Origin: Planctomycetaceae bacterium
Lineage (GTDB): Bacteria > Planctomycetota > Planctomycetia > Planctomycetales > Planctomycetaceae
Direction: 5' to 3'
Assembly: GCA_021732785.1 (NCBI GenBank)
Contig: JAKFUG010000003.1
Location: 62,001 to 126,000, forward strand
Length of the DNA: 64,000 bases
Part shown: positions 54,459 to 62,801 of the stretch, piece after piece
Layout: every line of letters starts with the position of its first letter
Numbering within the stretch: position 1 is the first letter of the stretch
Translations under genes and position numbers: made by a program
The notes under the pieces: model-generated
What the model saw: only the letters and a program-made list of their open reading frames with translations
Told to the model about the DNA's origin: nothing
The model's database searches: none

Positions 54459-55397
54459 ATGGCTGCCCCGGATTATTACCAGATTCTTGGCGTTTCCAAA
54501 TCGGCGACGGCCGATGAAATTCGCAAGTCGTATCGCAAACTGGCCCGCGAAAACCACCCCGATGTGAAGAAGGACGACGCGACCGCCGCCGAGCATTTCA
54601 AGCAGATTCAGGAAGCCTACGCCATTCTGGGCGACGAAGAAAAGCGCCAGCAATACGATCGCTTCGGCACTGTCTTCGGCAAGGGGGGCCCGGGAGGCCC
54701 CGGCGGCGGACCCGGACCGGGCGGCGGACACACCTGGTCGACTGGAACCGGCGGGCAAGAGTTCGACTTCGGTGACCTCTTCGGCGGCGGTTTGGAAGGA
54801 CTGTTCGGCGGCGGTCGCGGCGGAGCAGGCCGGGGTGGTCGGCGACCGGCACCCAAGGGGGACGACGTTCAAGCGACGGTGCGCGTGGCTTTCGAAACCG
54901 CGGCACGAGGCGGAAGTGTCGATTTACGACTCGATCGCGGCGGGAATTCCGAAACGCTAGCGGTGAAGATTCCCGCGGGGATCAACGATGGCGGCGTGAT
55001 GCGACTCGCCGGACAGGGGGAACCGTCACCCTACGGCGGAGCAGCGGGTGATTTATTGTTGACGGTGCAGATTGATCCGCATCGGTACTTCCGGCGGGAA
55101 GGATCCGATCTGCTGGTGGATGTGCCGATCACGCCCGCTGAGGCGGCTCTCGGTGCGAAAGTGGATGTGCCAACGCTTTCGGAAGGAACGGTCGTGCTGT
55201 CGATCCCCGCGGGGACATCGTCCGGCATGAAACTCCGTCTGCGGGGCAAAGGGGTGATTGACCCGCAGACCAAGCAAACCGGCGACCAGTTCGTGGTCGT
55301 GAAAATCGTCGTCCCGAAAGAGATTCCCGAGCCCGTCCGCGCGTTGTATCGTCAACTGTCGGAACTCGATAGCCCCCCTCGAAGCGGGTTGTGGTGA
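54459..55397 (+). CDS. DnaJ-like co-chaperone without zinc finger (CbpA type)
   Basis: 312 residues. J domain at 1-70 with the His33-Pro34-Asp35 motif that stimulates DnaK. Then a Gly/Phe-rich stretch (about residues 72-130), followed directly by the C-terminal substrate-binding domains, with VQIDPHRYFRREGSDLLVDV and VPTLSEGTVVLSIPAG. The four CXXCXGXG zinc repeats of DnaJ are absent, so it belongs to the CbpA/DjlB-like group. It overlaps the next gene by one base (TGATG). Confidence 0.9.
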   Translation: MAAPDYYQILGVSKSATADEIRKSYRKLARENHPDVKKDDATAAEHFKQIQEAYAILGDEEKRQQYDRFGTVFGKGGPGGPGGGPGPGGGHTWSTGTGGQEFDFGDLFGGGLEGLFGGGRGGAGRGGRRPAPKGDDVQATVRVAFETAARGGSVDLRLDRGGNSETLAVKIPAGINDGGVMRLAGQGEPSPYGGAAGDLLLTVQIDPHRYFRREGSDLLVDVPITPAEAALGAKVDVPTLSEGTVVLSIPAGTSSGMKLRLRGKGVIDPQTKQTGDQFVVVKIVVPKEIPEPVRALYRQLSELDSPPRSGLW

Positions 55398-55834
55398 TGA
55401 CCCGCTGCGACAAGAAACATTCTCCGATGACGATCGTGCGCCTGCCATCGGCGATGCTCCTGGGCCTGTTCGCGCTGACATTTTCGCTGTTGGTCGATCG
55501 AATTCACGCGGCCGATGTTCCCGTTCCCGACACGACATTGGTTGCTGACCCTGACTCCGATCCTGCGACGGACGGAAAGAATCCGACCCGGCCGGATGAA
55601 CAAGAGAAACGGATCAAGGTGACCGCCGGGCTGGCGGCACTCGCGGGGATTCTCATCGTGGGCGTTGTGCTCGGGGCGGTCATCATCATCTGGGCCGGCC
55701 GTTTGCGGCGCATCGTCCGCGAACCGATCCCCGCCACCGGTCGGCAAGATCCGTTCTGGTTCCTGCGTCCGGAGAAAACGATTGTTTCCGGCGACTCAGA
55801 CGAACGGGAAACCACGAATCCGGAGTCGTCATAG
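55397..55834 (+). CDS. Small membrane protein, 145 aa
   Basis: Begins at ATG 55397 overlapping the DnaJ-like stop, so it is translationally coupled. A signal/anchor region (about residues 10-28, LPSAMLLGLFALTFSLLVD) and a second helix (about residues 65-88, GLAALAGILIVGVVLGAVII) flank an acidic linker. A short cytosolic tail (GRLRRIVREPIPATGRQDPF) follows. Function unknown; a membrane partner or anchor of the co-chaperone is possible. Confidence 0.6.
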   Translation: MTRCDKKHSPMTIVRLPSAMLLGLFALTFSLLVDRIHAADVPVPDTTLVADPDSDPATDGKNPTRPDEQEKRIKVTAGLAALAGILIVGVVLGAVIIIWAGRLRRIVREPIPATGRQDPFWFLRPEKTIVSGDSDERETTNPESS

Positions 55835-55847
55835 ATCGAGCATTCGG

Positions 55848-56110
55848 AAGGGAACCACGGAATACACGGACCACACGGAAAAAGAAAATCTGCGAAGTTG
55901 CAGCAGTCGGTTGTGGGCTGGTTTGAAGAGTCGGGGCAGGGGCCCCGACCTATGGATGTGAAAATTAACTGAAAATCATAGGTCGGGGCTCCTGCCCCGA
56001 CACCTTTGCATTCCAACTGGCCAACGACCCGGCAGTCGTCCATTCCAACTCGTATTCCTTTCTCCTTCCGTGTGTTTCGTGTATTCCGTGGTTCTCTCTT
56101 TTGCTCTCTC
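55848..56110. repeat. Composite repeat: 'CCACGGAATACACGGA' arms around a family B palindrome
   Basis: The outer arms are AACCACGGAATACACGGACC (left, 55855-) and the complement CCGTGTATTCCGTGG-type sequence (right, about 56065-56100). Inside is family B copy 3 (55930-56001). The same nesting of a GC-rich palindrome within these outer arms occurs at 20930-21278. Confidence 0.7.
55930..56001. repeat. Family B palindrome, copy 3
   Basis: Arms GTCGGGGCAGGGGCCCCGAC on the left and a right arm with one change (GCTCCTGCCCCGAC). The spacer differs from the other copies. The left flank GAAGA is the complement of the right flank of copies 1 and 2 (TCTTC), so this copy sits in the opposite orientation. 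Confidence 0.85.
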
Positions 56111-56157
56111 AAGACATCCTCACCAATTCTTCGTTTCGATCATCAGGGACACGTTGA

Positions 56158-57963
56158 ATGGCGGCGGAAATTGTGCAGTTGGAATTGCTCGCGCAGATTG
56201 ATGACGTCGTGCGCCGACTGCAATGCGCCGCCGGGCGTCCGTCCGCGTGGGAACCGCTGCAGCACGCCCATTCGGTGTTGCAGCGATTGTTGCAGCGCGT
56301 CGATCCGTTGCGATTGCGCGTCGATGCCCCACTCGTTGTGGCGACATTTGGCGGCACTGGCGTCGGCAAAAGTTCGCTGGTGAATGCGCTCATTGGCGAA
56401 GACGTCGCAACCGTGGGACGGCAACGGCCCACGACGATCGCCCCGACATTGCTCGCTCATCCGGAAACCGATCTGACGGCGTATCCGCTGCCGTGGGAGG
56501 AATTGACGGTCGTGCGACGCGATGTGCCGTTGCTGCGCGATCTGCTGTTGCTCGACTGCCCCGATCCCGACACCAGCGAGACCGAAGAAGCGGGGACCAA
56601 TCTCGCGCGGCTGCACCGCATTCTGCCCGCATGTGATGTGTTGTTGTATGTCAGTTCGCAACAGAAATACCGCAGTGCGAAGGTGAGCGAGGAACTCGCC
56701 CATGCGGCGGAAACCTGCAAGCTGATCTTCGTCCAGACGCATGCCGATCAGGACGCCGACATCCGCGAAGACTGGCGGCGGCAACTCGCCCCGGCGTACC
56801 AGATCGCGGAAATGTTCTTCGTCGACAGCCGCAAAGCGATCGCCGAGCAGCAAGCCGGGATGCGACCGTCGGGAGAGATCGGCCGTTTGCTCGACTTGCT
56901 GTTCCGGGAGTTATCCGCAGCGCAGCGCGTGCGAATCCGTCGCGGCAACTTGTTTGGAGTGGTGCAGGCCACACTCGATCGGATCAACACCGAACTTGCA
57001 GAGCATGCCCCCACGGTCAAGCAGTTGGAAACGGTCCTGCAAGCGCAGCGGCAATCGCTGACAACGCGGCTTTCCACCCGGTTGCAGGACGAGCTACTCG
57101 TCAGTCGCGGCTTGTGGGAACGGCGGGTGATGGGGCAAATCGCTCAACTGTGGGGGTTCAGTCCGTTCGCGCTGGTGTTGCGGGCGTACTACAGCCAGGC
57201 GAGTTTGCTCGCTTCGTGGACACTCATGCGGGCCCAATCTTCGGCACAACTCGCGCTGTGGGGGGCGGTGCATGGCACGCGGTGGTTAGCGTCCCGGCGG
57301 CAGGAATCGACCGGTGAAGATCAGGTCGAACGGCTGGCCGCATTGCAACTCAGCGATGCGGAATTGCGTGAAGCACAGATTGTCATCGAAGGTTACACCC
57401 GCGCGGCCAAGCTGGATCGTGCTGCCGCAGACTTGAAACTCAGCACGTTGAAACAATCCGCCGCCGAAGCTGAAGACGAATTCTGGGCGTTCGCGCGGCA
57501 ACGGCTGGACGCAGCGATTCTGCAAACGGCCCGGCAACGCTCGGGATTGCTGGCACGCATTGGTTATGAAATCGTCTTTGCGATTCTGCCGATCTACTTG
57601 CTCGTGCGGATTGGTAAGAATTTTTTCTACGATTCGTGGTTTCTGGAAAAGCCGCTGCTGGAATCGCACTTCTATATTCCGGCGGCGTTGTTTCTCGGGT
57701 TGTGGACGTTGCTGATGCTTGCCCTGTTCACCGCCCGGTTGCGTGGGGGTTTGAAACGGAGCGTGCAACAACTGGCCGAAGAGTTGGCTCAATCCAAACT
57801 GGCCGCCGGTTTGTTCCCGCAGTTGGATGAGCACTGCCGTGACTACACCCGCGATACGGATGAGTTTCGCCGTCTGGCGGCGCAAGTGGCCACGGTTCGC
57901 GAACAAGTCCACGAAGTGCCGGGGCTCAGCGGGTTGCGTCCGCCTCTTCGGCTGGCACCGTAG
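56158..57963 (+). CDS. Membrane-associated dynamin-like/Era-like GTPase
   Basis: 601 residues. G1 loop GGTGVGKSSLVNALIG (about residues 64-80), G2-like RPTTIAP, G3 as LLLDCPDPDTSET (a DCPD instead of DxxG), and G4 as QTHAD (not NKxD). A long coiled coil follows (about residues 280-450). Two membrane helices are near the C-terminus (IVFAILPIYLLVRIG, IPAALFLGLWTLLMLALFTA). The layout (GTPase, helices, membrane anchor) suggests bacterial dynamin-like proteins. Its tail overlaps the leftward chorismate mutase gene by 38 bases. Confidence 0.65.
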   Translation: MAAEIVQLELLAQIDDVVRRLQCAAGRPSAWEPLQHAHSVLQRLLQRVDPLRLRVDAPLVVATFGGTGVGKSSLVNALIGEDVATVGRQRPTTIAPTLLAHPETDLTAYPLPWEELTVVRRDVPLLRDLLLLDCPDPDTSETEEAGTNLARLHRILPACDVLLYVSSQQKYRSAKVSEELAHAAETCKLIFVQTHADQDADIREDWRRQLAPAYQIAEMFFVDSRKAIAEQQAGMRPSGEIGRLLDLLFRELSAAQRVRIRRGNLFGVVQATLDRINTELAEHAPTVKQLETVLQAQRQSLTTRLSTRLQDELLVSRGLWERRVMGQIAQLWGFSPFALVLRAYYSQASLLASWTLMRAQSSAQLALWGAVHGTRWLASRRQESTGEDQVERLAALQLSDAELREAQIVIEGYTRAAKLDRAAADLKLSTLKQSAAEAEDEFWAFARQRLDAAILQTARQRSGLLARIGYEIVFAILPIYLLVRIGKNFFYDSWFLEKPLLESHFYIPAALFLGLWTLLMLALFTARLRGGLKRSVQQLAEELAQSKLAAGLFPQLDEHCRDYTRDTDEFRRLAAQVATVREQVHEVPGLSGLRPPLRLAP

Positions 57964-58741
57964 CGGTTTCTTCTTCCGGAGCGAAGTCCGGGACGAACGG
58001 TTGATTTTCCGGCTGCGCCGATCGCAATGTGGGAATCGGACCGAGAGCCTCGCGGCCGGGCATGAAGTTTTCCGGGATCGCGAGCAACGGTCCCCACGCG
58101 ACATCCCATGCTTCGCCGGAGACATGCGGTGGCAAGGGCGAACGGCGGGCATGGGCGTGTTCCATCGCCCGTTTCAGTTCGTCGGGAACGGCACCGAGAA
58201 GTTGCAGAGCCACGAGCATCCGTTCGTTCGTGACATCAATGGCCGGTCGCAAATCCTGGACGAGATCGCGTAAGTGCGTATCTTCCGGGGGCGGATGAGC
58301 TTTCCATTCCTCATAGAGCTCCGTTTGCACCCGTTTTGAAGCGTCGATCTGCGCCCGGATCACTCGTTCCGCAAATTCCGGGTGAATGCCTCGATTCATC
58401 GCCAGCTTGCGGAATTGTTCGACGAGTTCGGCTTCGCGGGCCCGATCGCTGATTGGTCGTTGTTGATGAAACTTGCTTTGCGCCACCGCCGGCATCAGCG
58501 CCAGGCGATTCCAGATGGCCGCATGCAGTTCCTCGGCGTATTCGTCTGCACGGGCGCGATCGGCGGACGAGGCTTTCAACAACGGCGGTGCTGTTTGATA
58601 GCATCCCGTGATCAGCAGCAGGATCGTCGCGCACACCACCCGAAGCTGGAGTGCGGGTGCTTGTCGCCCGCCTGACTGCGATCGCACAATGGGACCGACA
58701 CGCCGCTTGAAATCAATCTGTGAAGCAAGGAATGACATCAT
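57926..58741 (-). CDS. Secreted gamma-class chorismate mutase, predicted lipoprotein
   Basis: 271 residues from ATG 58741; an in-frame GTG at 58687 would give a more compact signal peptide. A lipobox is visible: LLLITGC with Cys47 (numbered from 58741). About residues 70-180 follow the AroQ-gamma pattern: WNRLALM, AVAQSKF, DRAREAELVEQFR, RAQIDASKRVQTELYEEW, LRDLVQDLRPAIDVTNERML. Active-site positions map to Arg79, Lys90, Arg102, Ser135, Gln139 and Arg165, all chemically conserved, so chorismate-to-prephenate conversion is plausible. A Pro/Glu-rich tail follows. A periplasmic chorismate mutase is unusual, as its substrate is made in the cytosol. Confidence 0.75.
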   Translation of the reverse strand: MMSFLASQIDFKRRVGPIVRSQSGGRQAPALQLRVVCATILLLITGCYQTAPPLLKASSADRARADEYAEELHAAIWNRLALMPAVAQSKFHQQRPISDRAREAELVEQFRKLAMNRGIHPEFAERVIRAQIDASKRVQTELYEEWKAHPPPEDTHLRDLVQDLRPAIDVTNERMLVALQLLGAVPDELKRAMEHAHARRSPLPPHVSGEAWDVAWGPLLAIPENFMPGREALGPIPTLRSAQPENQPFVPDFAPEEETATVPAEEADATR

Positions 58742-59357
58742 GTCCGCTGGCCCTGAGACAACTCCGCCGTCGCTTCCCGACTGGACTGTACCGGAAGCAC
58801 TTCCCGCTCCCAATGTCCCTTATCCCCAAGAACACTGGAACTGGCAAGCCCTAAGGACCCAACCGCTGGTCGATTCTTCCGCCTGGGTGGCCCCGACGGC
58901 GACGGTTTACGGCCGCGTGCGGCTGCAGGCCCGCAGTTCCGTGTGGTACGGCTGCGTTCTGCGGGGCGATCAGGAATGGATCGATGTCGGCGAGGAAACG
59001 AACATTCAGGATGGTTCCGTCCTGCACGTCGATGAAGGTTATCCCTGTCTTCTCGGCCGACGTGTGACCGTCGGTCATCGGGCCGTGGTCCATGGCTGCG
59101 TGGTGGAGGATGAAGCCCTGATCGGCATCGGGGCGCTGGTCCTGTCCCGCAGCGTGATCGGCAAAGGGGCGCTGATCGCTGCCGGGGCGGTCGTGCTGGA
59201 GGGGACGCAGGTTCCTCCGGGAACACTGTGGGCCGGTTGTCCGGCGCGGCAAGTGAAAGTGCTCACGCCCGAGCAGCAGCACCGCCTGGCACGCACCTAT
59301 CAGCATTACGTGAACAACGCCGTCGGACATCGGTCCGCGTTCGGAATCACGCCGTAA
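58740..59357 (+). CDS. Gamma-class carbonic anhydrase-like protein
   Basis: 205 residues from ATG 58740 (MSAGPETTPPSLPDWTVPEA), with AAGGA about eight bases upstream. A left-handed beta-helix of hexapeptide repeats starts at about residue 48. The zinc histidines are His96 (SVLHVDEGYP) and His113 and His118 (VGHRAVVHGC), exactly spaced as in the gamma-CA/YrdA group. The first 40 residues are a Pro-rich extension. The active-site Glu pair of Cam is not evident, so activity is uncertain. It is divergent from the chorismate mutase gene. Confidence 0.85.
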   Translation: MSAGPETTPPSLPDWTVPEALPAPNVPYPQEHWNWQALRTQPLVDSSAWVAPTATVYGRVRLQARSSVWYGCVLRGDQEWIDVGEETNIQDGSVLHVDEGYPCLLGRRVTVGHRAVVHGCVVEDEALIGIGALVLSRSVIGKGALIAAGAVVLEGTQVPPGTLWAGCPARQVKVLTPEQQHRLARTYQHYVNNAVGHRSAFGITP

Positions 59358-59570
59358 CGGGCTCGTCGATTCGCAACGATGGTCTGCCGTTAGAGACGGA
59401 GAAATCATTCATCCTTACCGATTCTTGACTGGCGGACGGAACGGCGGAACGTGATGATGCGGTCGCTCATCGAGTCCTTTCGTTTCTGAATCGTCTCTCC
59501 TTTCGAGATCGCGGCTTCCTTCGAACCGTCGATCAACGTTCGTTCCGCTCATTCTTATCGGAGTCTCGCC

Positions 59571-60359
59571 ATGACGGTCGATCCAGACAAGAACGCCCCT
59601 GCGCCCGTGGCGAGCCCCCCTAAAAAGCCGCGCAATCCCGTGGAGTTGTTCCTCGTCCGCGGTGGCATTGCCCTGTTAATCCTGTTGGTCGCGGTTCAGG
59701 CGCATGCCCGGCTCGGCTATGAGATGTCGCTGAAGAAGTTCAAGAACCACCTGGCCGCCGAAGAGGAAACCACCGTTCCGCTGTTGATGAAAGATGTTCC
59801 CGGAATGATCGTCGGGTTTCCCTCGCGCAGCAAAAAAGAAGACCGACATTGGCATGCCGTCGTCTACAAATGGCAAGGGATCACGCAGGCGTACGAAATT
59901 CGGATGTTGTATGACAGCACAGAAGATCAACCCGCGGTGCTGGCGATGGAAACGGCAAATCCCCCACTGGAAACGCCGATGGTCTACGACGATGCGCCGG
60001 CAGCCGAAGCGGCACCCCAGCCGGATTACGCTGCCATGGCAGGGGCCGGGCGGAGTGGACCGCGTCCTGATCCCATGACGAATGATCAAGACGGCGACGG
60101 GAAGCTCAGCAAGGAGGAAGCCCCCGAACGGATGGCCGCGAACTTCGAGGAGTGGGACACCAACAGCGACGGGTTCGTCGATCAGGAAGAAATCGCGGCA
60201 CGATTCGCCCAACGGCGCGGCGGTGGTCGGGCACCCGGAGGCGATGGCGAACGTCCGCAACGGCCTACGGCAGAAGGGGACCAGCCCTCCGCCGAGCCCG
60301 CCAAGGAGGCCGAAAAAGCCGCGGATGTTCCGGCCGATGCGGCAAAAGTCTTGCCGTAA
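59571..60359 (+). CDS. EF-hand membrane protein
   Basis: 262 residues. A cytosolic Pro-rich N-terminus, one membrane helix (about residues 28-46, [20 protein letters not shown]), an exterior beta domain (about residues 55-130), and two EF-hand loops, [12 protein letters not shown] and [12 protein letters not shown], with full calcium ligand patterns. A Pro/Glu/Arg-rich tail follows. It is probably a calcium-responsive envelope protein; no partner is known. A hairpin terminator follows at 60414. Confidence 0.8.
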   Translation: MTVDPDKNAPAPVASPPKKPRNPVELFLVRGGIALLILLVAVQAHARLGYEMSLKKFKNHLAAEEETTVPLLMKDVPGMIVGFPSRSKKEDRHWHAVVYKWQGITQAYEIRMLYDSTEDQPAVLAMETANPPLETPMVYDDAPAAEAAPQPDYAAMAGAGRSGPRPDPMTNDQDGDGKLSKEEAPERMAANFEEWDTNSDGFVDQEEIAARFAQRRGGGRAPGGDGERPQRPTAEGDQPSAEPAKEAEKAADVPADAAKVLP

Positions 60360-60413
60360 TGGCTTTCGTTCCCGTCCGGACGCGCTCCGGGATGAGGCAC
60401 TTTCCCAAACAAG

Positions 60414-60450
60414 AACCAAGCCCGGCAGGCGACCCATGCCGGGCTTGGTT
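60414..60450 (+). terminator. Long-stem terminator-like hairpin
   Basis: AACCAAGCCCGGCA (60414-60427) pairs with TGCCGGGCTTGGTT (60437-60450), a 14-bp perfect stem, 54 bases past the EF-hand gene stop. Only the stem's own TTGGTT supplies T residues, so it is less canonical than the others. Confidence 0.65.
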
Positions 60451-60860
60451 CGTTGAAATGGGCGATTTGCACAGAATCCCGGCACTCCGCGAGCCAATCC
60501 AGCGGCGATTTCTGCCGATCTCGGCCGGATTCGGGTTCGTCATTTCGAAAAATCGGGCTTTGGTCGAAAAGTGCTGCTGGAATCCGATTGACCGAATTCC
60601 TGCCATCACTATACTCCCCCCACACAGTTAGCCGTCACATCACTCGGCAAACACAAACGGACCTCACGGGTTCGAATGGGTTTGCAGTTCGAATTGTCAG
60701 TCGTGTGCGGGTTCTCACGGTGTTTCACCGCTGTGAACCGGCACGGCGAACTCGTTCCTGAAAAATCTGTCGGCGCCTGGTGCAGGACACTTGCCCCCCG
60801 TGTTCCTGGTACCGATAGGCATTGGTTCGACTGGGGTTGCGCAACGAAAGGAATCGTCGC
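60451..60860. other. Long upstream region of paralogue 1
   Basis: About 410 bases with no gene recognised. Each of the three paralogues that follow is preceded by a similarly long non-coding region, which suggests long 5' leaders or independent regulation. Confidence 0.4.
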
Positions 60861-61421
60861 ATGAAGTATTTCGGACTGGTCCGAGGCGCCGCAGTGAGTC
60901 TGGCCGCTCTCGGGATGGTAGCTCCACAAGCTCAGGTGTACGCTCAGCAGGGGAGCAATACCAACGCCCCGATGGTCGTCAAGAGTGACGCCAAGCTGGC
61001 GGCGGATGTCGTCCTCATCGAAGGCAGCTTCGCCGGACGCGTCGTCGATCACTCCGGCACACCGCTGGTGGATCGTGAAGTGGTGGTGAAGCAAGGCGAC
61101 AAGGAAGTTGCCCGCGTCACCACCAATGAAAAGGGTGTGTTCACGGTCAAGAACGTGAAGCCCGGTAACTACATCGCCAGCTCGGGTAACACCGACGGCA
61201 ACTTCCGTGTGTGGAATGAAAAGACCGCACCGGCGTCGGCCAAGGGTCACGCGTTGCTGGTCATGGGTCAGAATGGGGCTCGCGGTGCCTTCGGTGCCGT
61301 CGATCCTTCGCTGTTGCTCCTCACCGCGGCCGTGATCGCTTCGCTGATCATCAGCGCGATCGCCCTCGGCAAGATCAACAACCTGCAAGACGATGTGGAT
61401 AAGATTCCGAAGTCCCCGTAA
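60861..61421 (+). CDS. Secreted tail-anchored single-domain protein, paralogue 1
   Basis: 186 residues from ATG 60861 (MKYFGLVRGAAVSLAALGMV), with a signal peptide cleaved near AYA/AQQ. About residues 55-120 form one carboxypeptidase-regulatory-like/Ig-type beta domain (FAGRVVDHSGTPLVDREVVV). A membrane helix follows (about residues 151-170, LLLLTAAVIASLIISAIALG), and the tail INNLQDDVDKIPKSP is shared by all three copies. It appears to be a surface protein held in the membrane by its C-terminus. Function unknown. Confidence 0.75.
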   Translation: MKYFGLVRGAAVSLAALGMVAPQAQVYAQQGSNTNAPMVVKSDAKLAADVVLIEGSFAGRVVDHSGTPLVDREVVVKQGDKEVARVTTNEKGVFTVKNVKPGNYIASSGNTDGNFRVWNEKTAPASAKGHALLVMGQNGARGAFGAVDPSLLLLTAAVIASLIISAIALGKINNLQDDVDKIPKSP

Positions 61422-61489
61422 TCGGACCGACTTCGACACGTAGTCGTTCGCGACTGATCGTTCCCCCCACGACGTTCGCGAATCGCTGG

Positions 61490-61534
61490 GCCGGTCATTC
61501 CCCTCCCCCCTGGGAATGACCGGCCTCTTTCTTT
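61490..61534 (+). terminator. Intrinsic terminator of paralogue 1
   Basis: GCCGGTCATTCCC pairs with GGGAATGACCGGC (13-bp perfect stem) followed by CTCTTTCTTT. It lies 69 bases after the stop and isolates paralogue 1 from paralogue 2. Confidence 0.85.
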
Positions 61535-61832
61535 GGACGTTCTCACCGTCCCTGTTACCGCGCGGGCTTTTGCCCCGGTGACTTTGGTCGAGTTTACCAG
61601 TTGCGCGGATTTTTCCAGTGCGACTGTAGCGACTCTGCGGATTCTTCCGATAACACCCTTTGAACCGGCAGCGGACGGCGTGTCTCCACTGTGGAGTGCG
61701 TCATGGTTCGAGCGAACTCTCCTCCGTTCTTGTTCCCAGCGTGCAAGACGATTGGGCGCCGGTTCAGTTTTCCCTGGCACACGGGCCGTGGAAAGCGCTT
61801 TCGGAACGGATTCCCAACGGAGAACAACGCAA
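61535..61832. other. Upstream region of paralogue 2
   Basis: About 300 bases between the terminator of paralogue 1 and the start of paralogue 2. No gene recognised; presumably the promoter and leader. Confidence 0.4.
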
Positions 61833-62387
61833 ATGAAAATGTTGAACTGGCTCAAAGGCACCGCCATCGCCCTCGCGGCCCTCGGGACGATGCTTCCCGC
61901 GACGCAACTGCAAGCGGCTGAGGGGAAAGCACCCCTGAAAATCGTCACGACCGAAGCCACGGTGCTCGATATCACCATGTCCGCGGAAGGCGTGTTCGCC
62001 GGCCGGGTGGTTGATCATGCCGGCAATCCCGTCGCGGATGCCGAAGTGGTCATCAGCCAGGGCAAACAATCGATCGCTAAAATCACCAGCGATCAATCGG
62101 GCGTGTTCTCCGTGAGCGGTCTGAAGGGCGGCGTTTACGACGTCCGCAGCGGCAACACCGCCGGCAGCTTCCGGATCTGGACAGCCACCGCCGCCCCGGA
62201 ATCATCCAAAGAACAAGCCTTGGTGATCCTGGGCAAGAACGGCACTCGCGGAGCGCTGGGCGGGTTGGGCGGCGGAACGCTCGTCCTCGCGGCTGCCGTG
62301 GTCGCCAGTTTGATCATTTCCGCTATTGCGATCAGCAAGCTGAATGATCTCCAGGACGACGTGAACAAAATTCCGAAATCGCCATAA
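61833..62387 (+). CDS. Secreted tail-anchored single-domain protein, paralogue 2
   Basis: 184 residues from ATG 61833 (MKMLNWLKGTAIALAALGTM); the frame upstream to 61533 is not conserved. Same plan as paralogue 1: signal peptide, beta domain (FAGRVVDHAGNPVADAEVVI), a stretch FRIWTATAAPESSKEQALVI, membrane helix (LAAAVVASLIISAIAISKLN) and the tail DDVNKIPKSP. Identity to paralogues 1 and 3 is clear throughout. Confidence 0.75.
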   Translation: MKMLNWLKGTAIALAALGTMLPATQLQAAEGKAPLKIVTTEATVLDITMSAEGVFAGRVVDHAGNPVADAEVVISQGKQSIAKITSDQSGVFSVSGLKGGVYDVRSGNTAGSFRIWTATAAPESSKEQALVILGKNGTRGALGGLGGGTLVLAAAVVASLIISAIAISKLNDLQDDVNKIPKSP

Positions 62388-62418
62388 CCAGCGCGATTCG
62401 TCGCCGTTTTGAACTCCT

Positions 62419-62466
62419 GTCGCCCGGCGATTGGTCTTAAGGACTTTCGCCGGGCGATTGTCATTT
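62419..62466 (+). terminator. Terminator of paralogue 2
   Basis: TCGCCCGGCGA pairs with TCGCCGGGCGA with a 16-base loop, followed by TTGTCATTTT. It lies 32 bases after the stop. Confidence 0.75.
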
Positions 62467-62801
62467 TCAGCGAGTTTCCCAGCCCGGCCGTTAAACTCAC
62501 CCCGTCTTATGAGACGCGAGCAACTTTGGAAAGAGTTCAGACTTTCTGATTGTTCTGGTTCCACTCGGAAATCCACTCAAACCGATATTGACCCACGGAT
62601 AGACTGTGTCGCGCCGACATTTCGTTTTTCCGGCAGGGTCGTGTTCTGGTCTTGTGAGTGTGGTTTCTCCTCCTCCGCCGAAACTCCACACACAACGATT
62701 GGTTCACCGTTCTGTTGCGAAAGCCGGAATGTTCAGCCGCACCGCAGCGGATGGGACAGGGGGTCTCTCCGGGACTCGATGGAAATGGTCAGGAGCAGTG
62801 A
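62467..62801. other. Upstream region of paralogue 3
   Basis: About 335 bases with no recognised gene, again a long leader-like region before a member of the paralogue family. Confidence 0.4.

Noticed and set aside
60660-60720. tRNA-like GGTTCGAAT sequence
   Set aside because: No cloverleaf can be drawn around it: acceptor and anticodon arms are absent.
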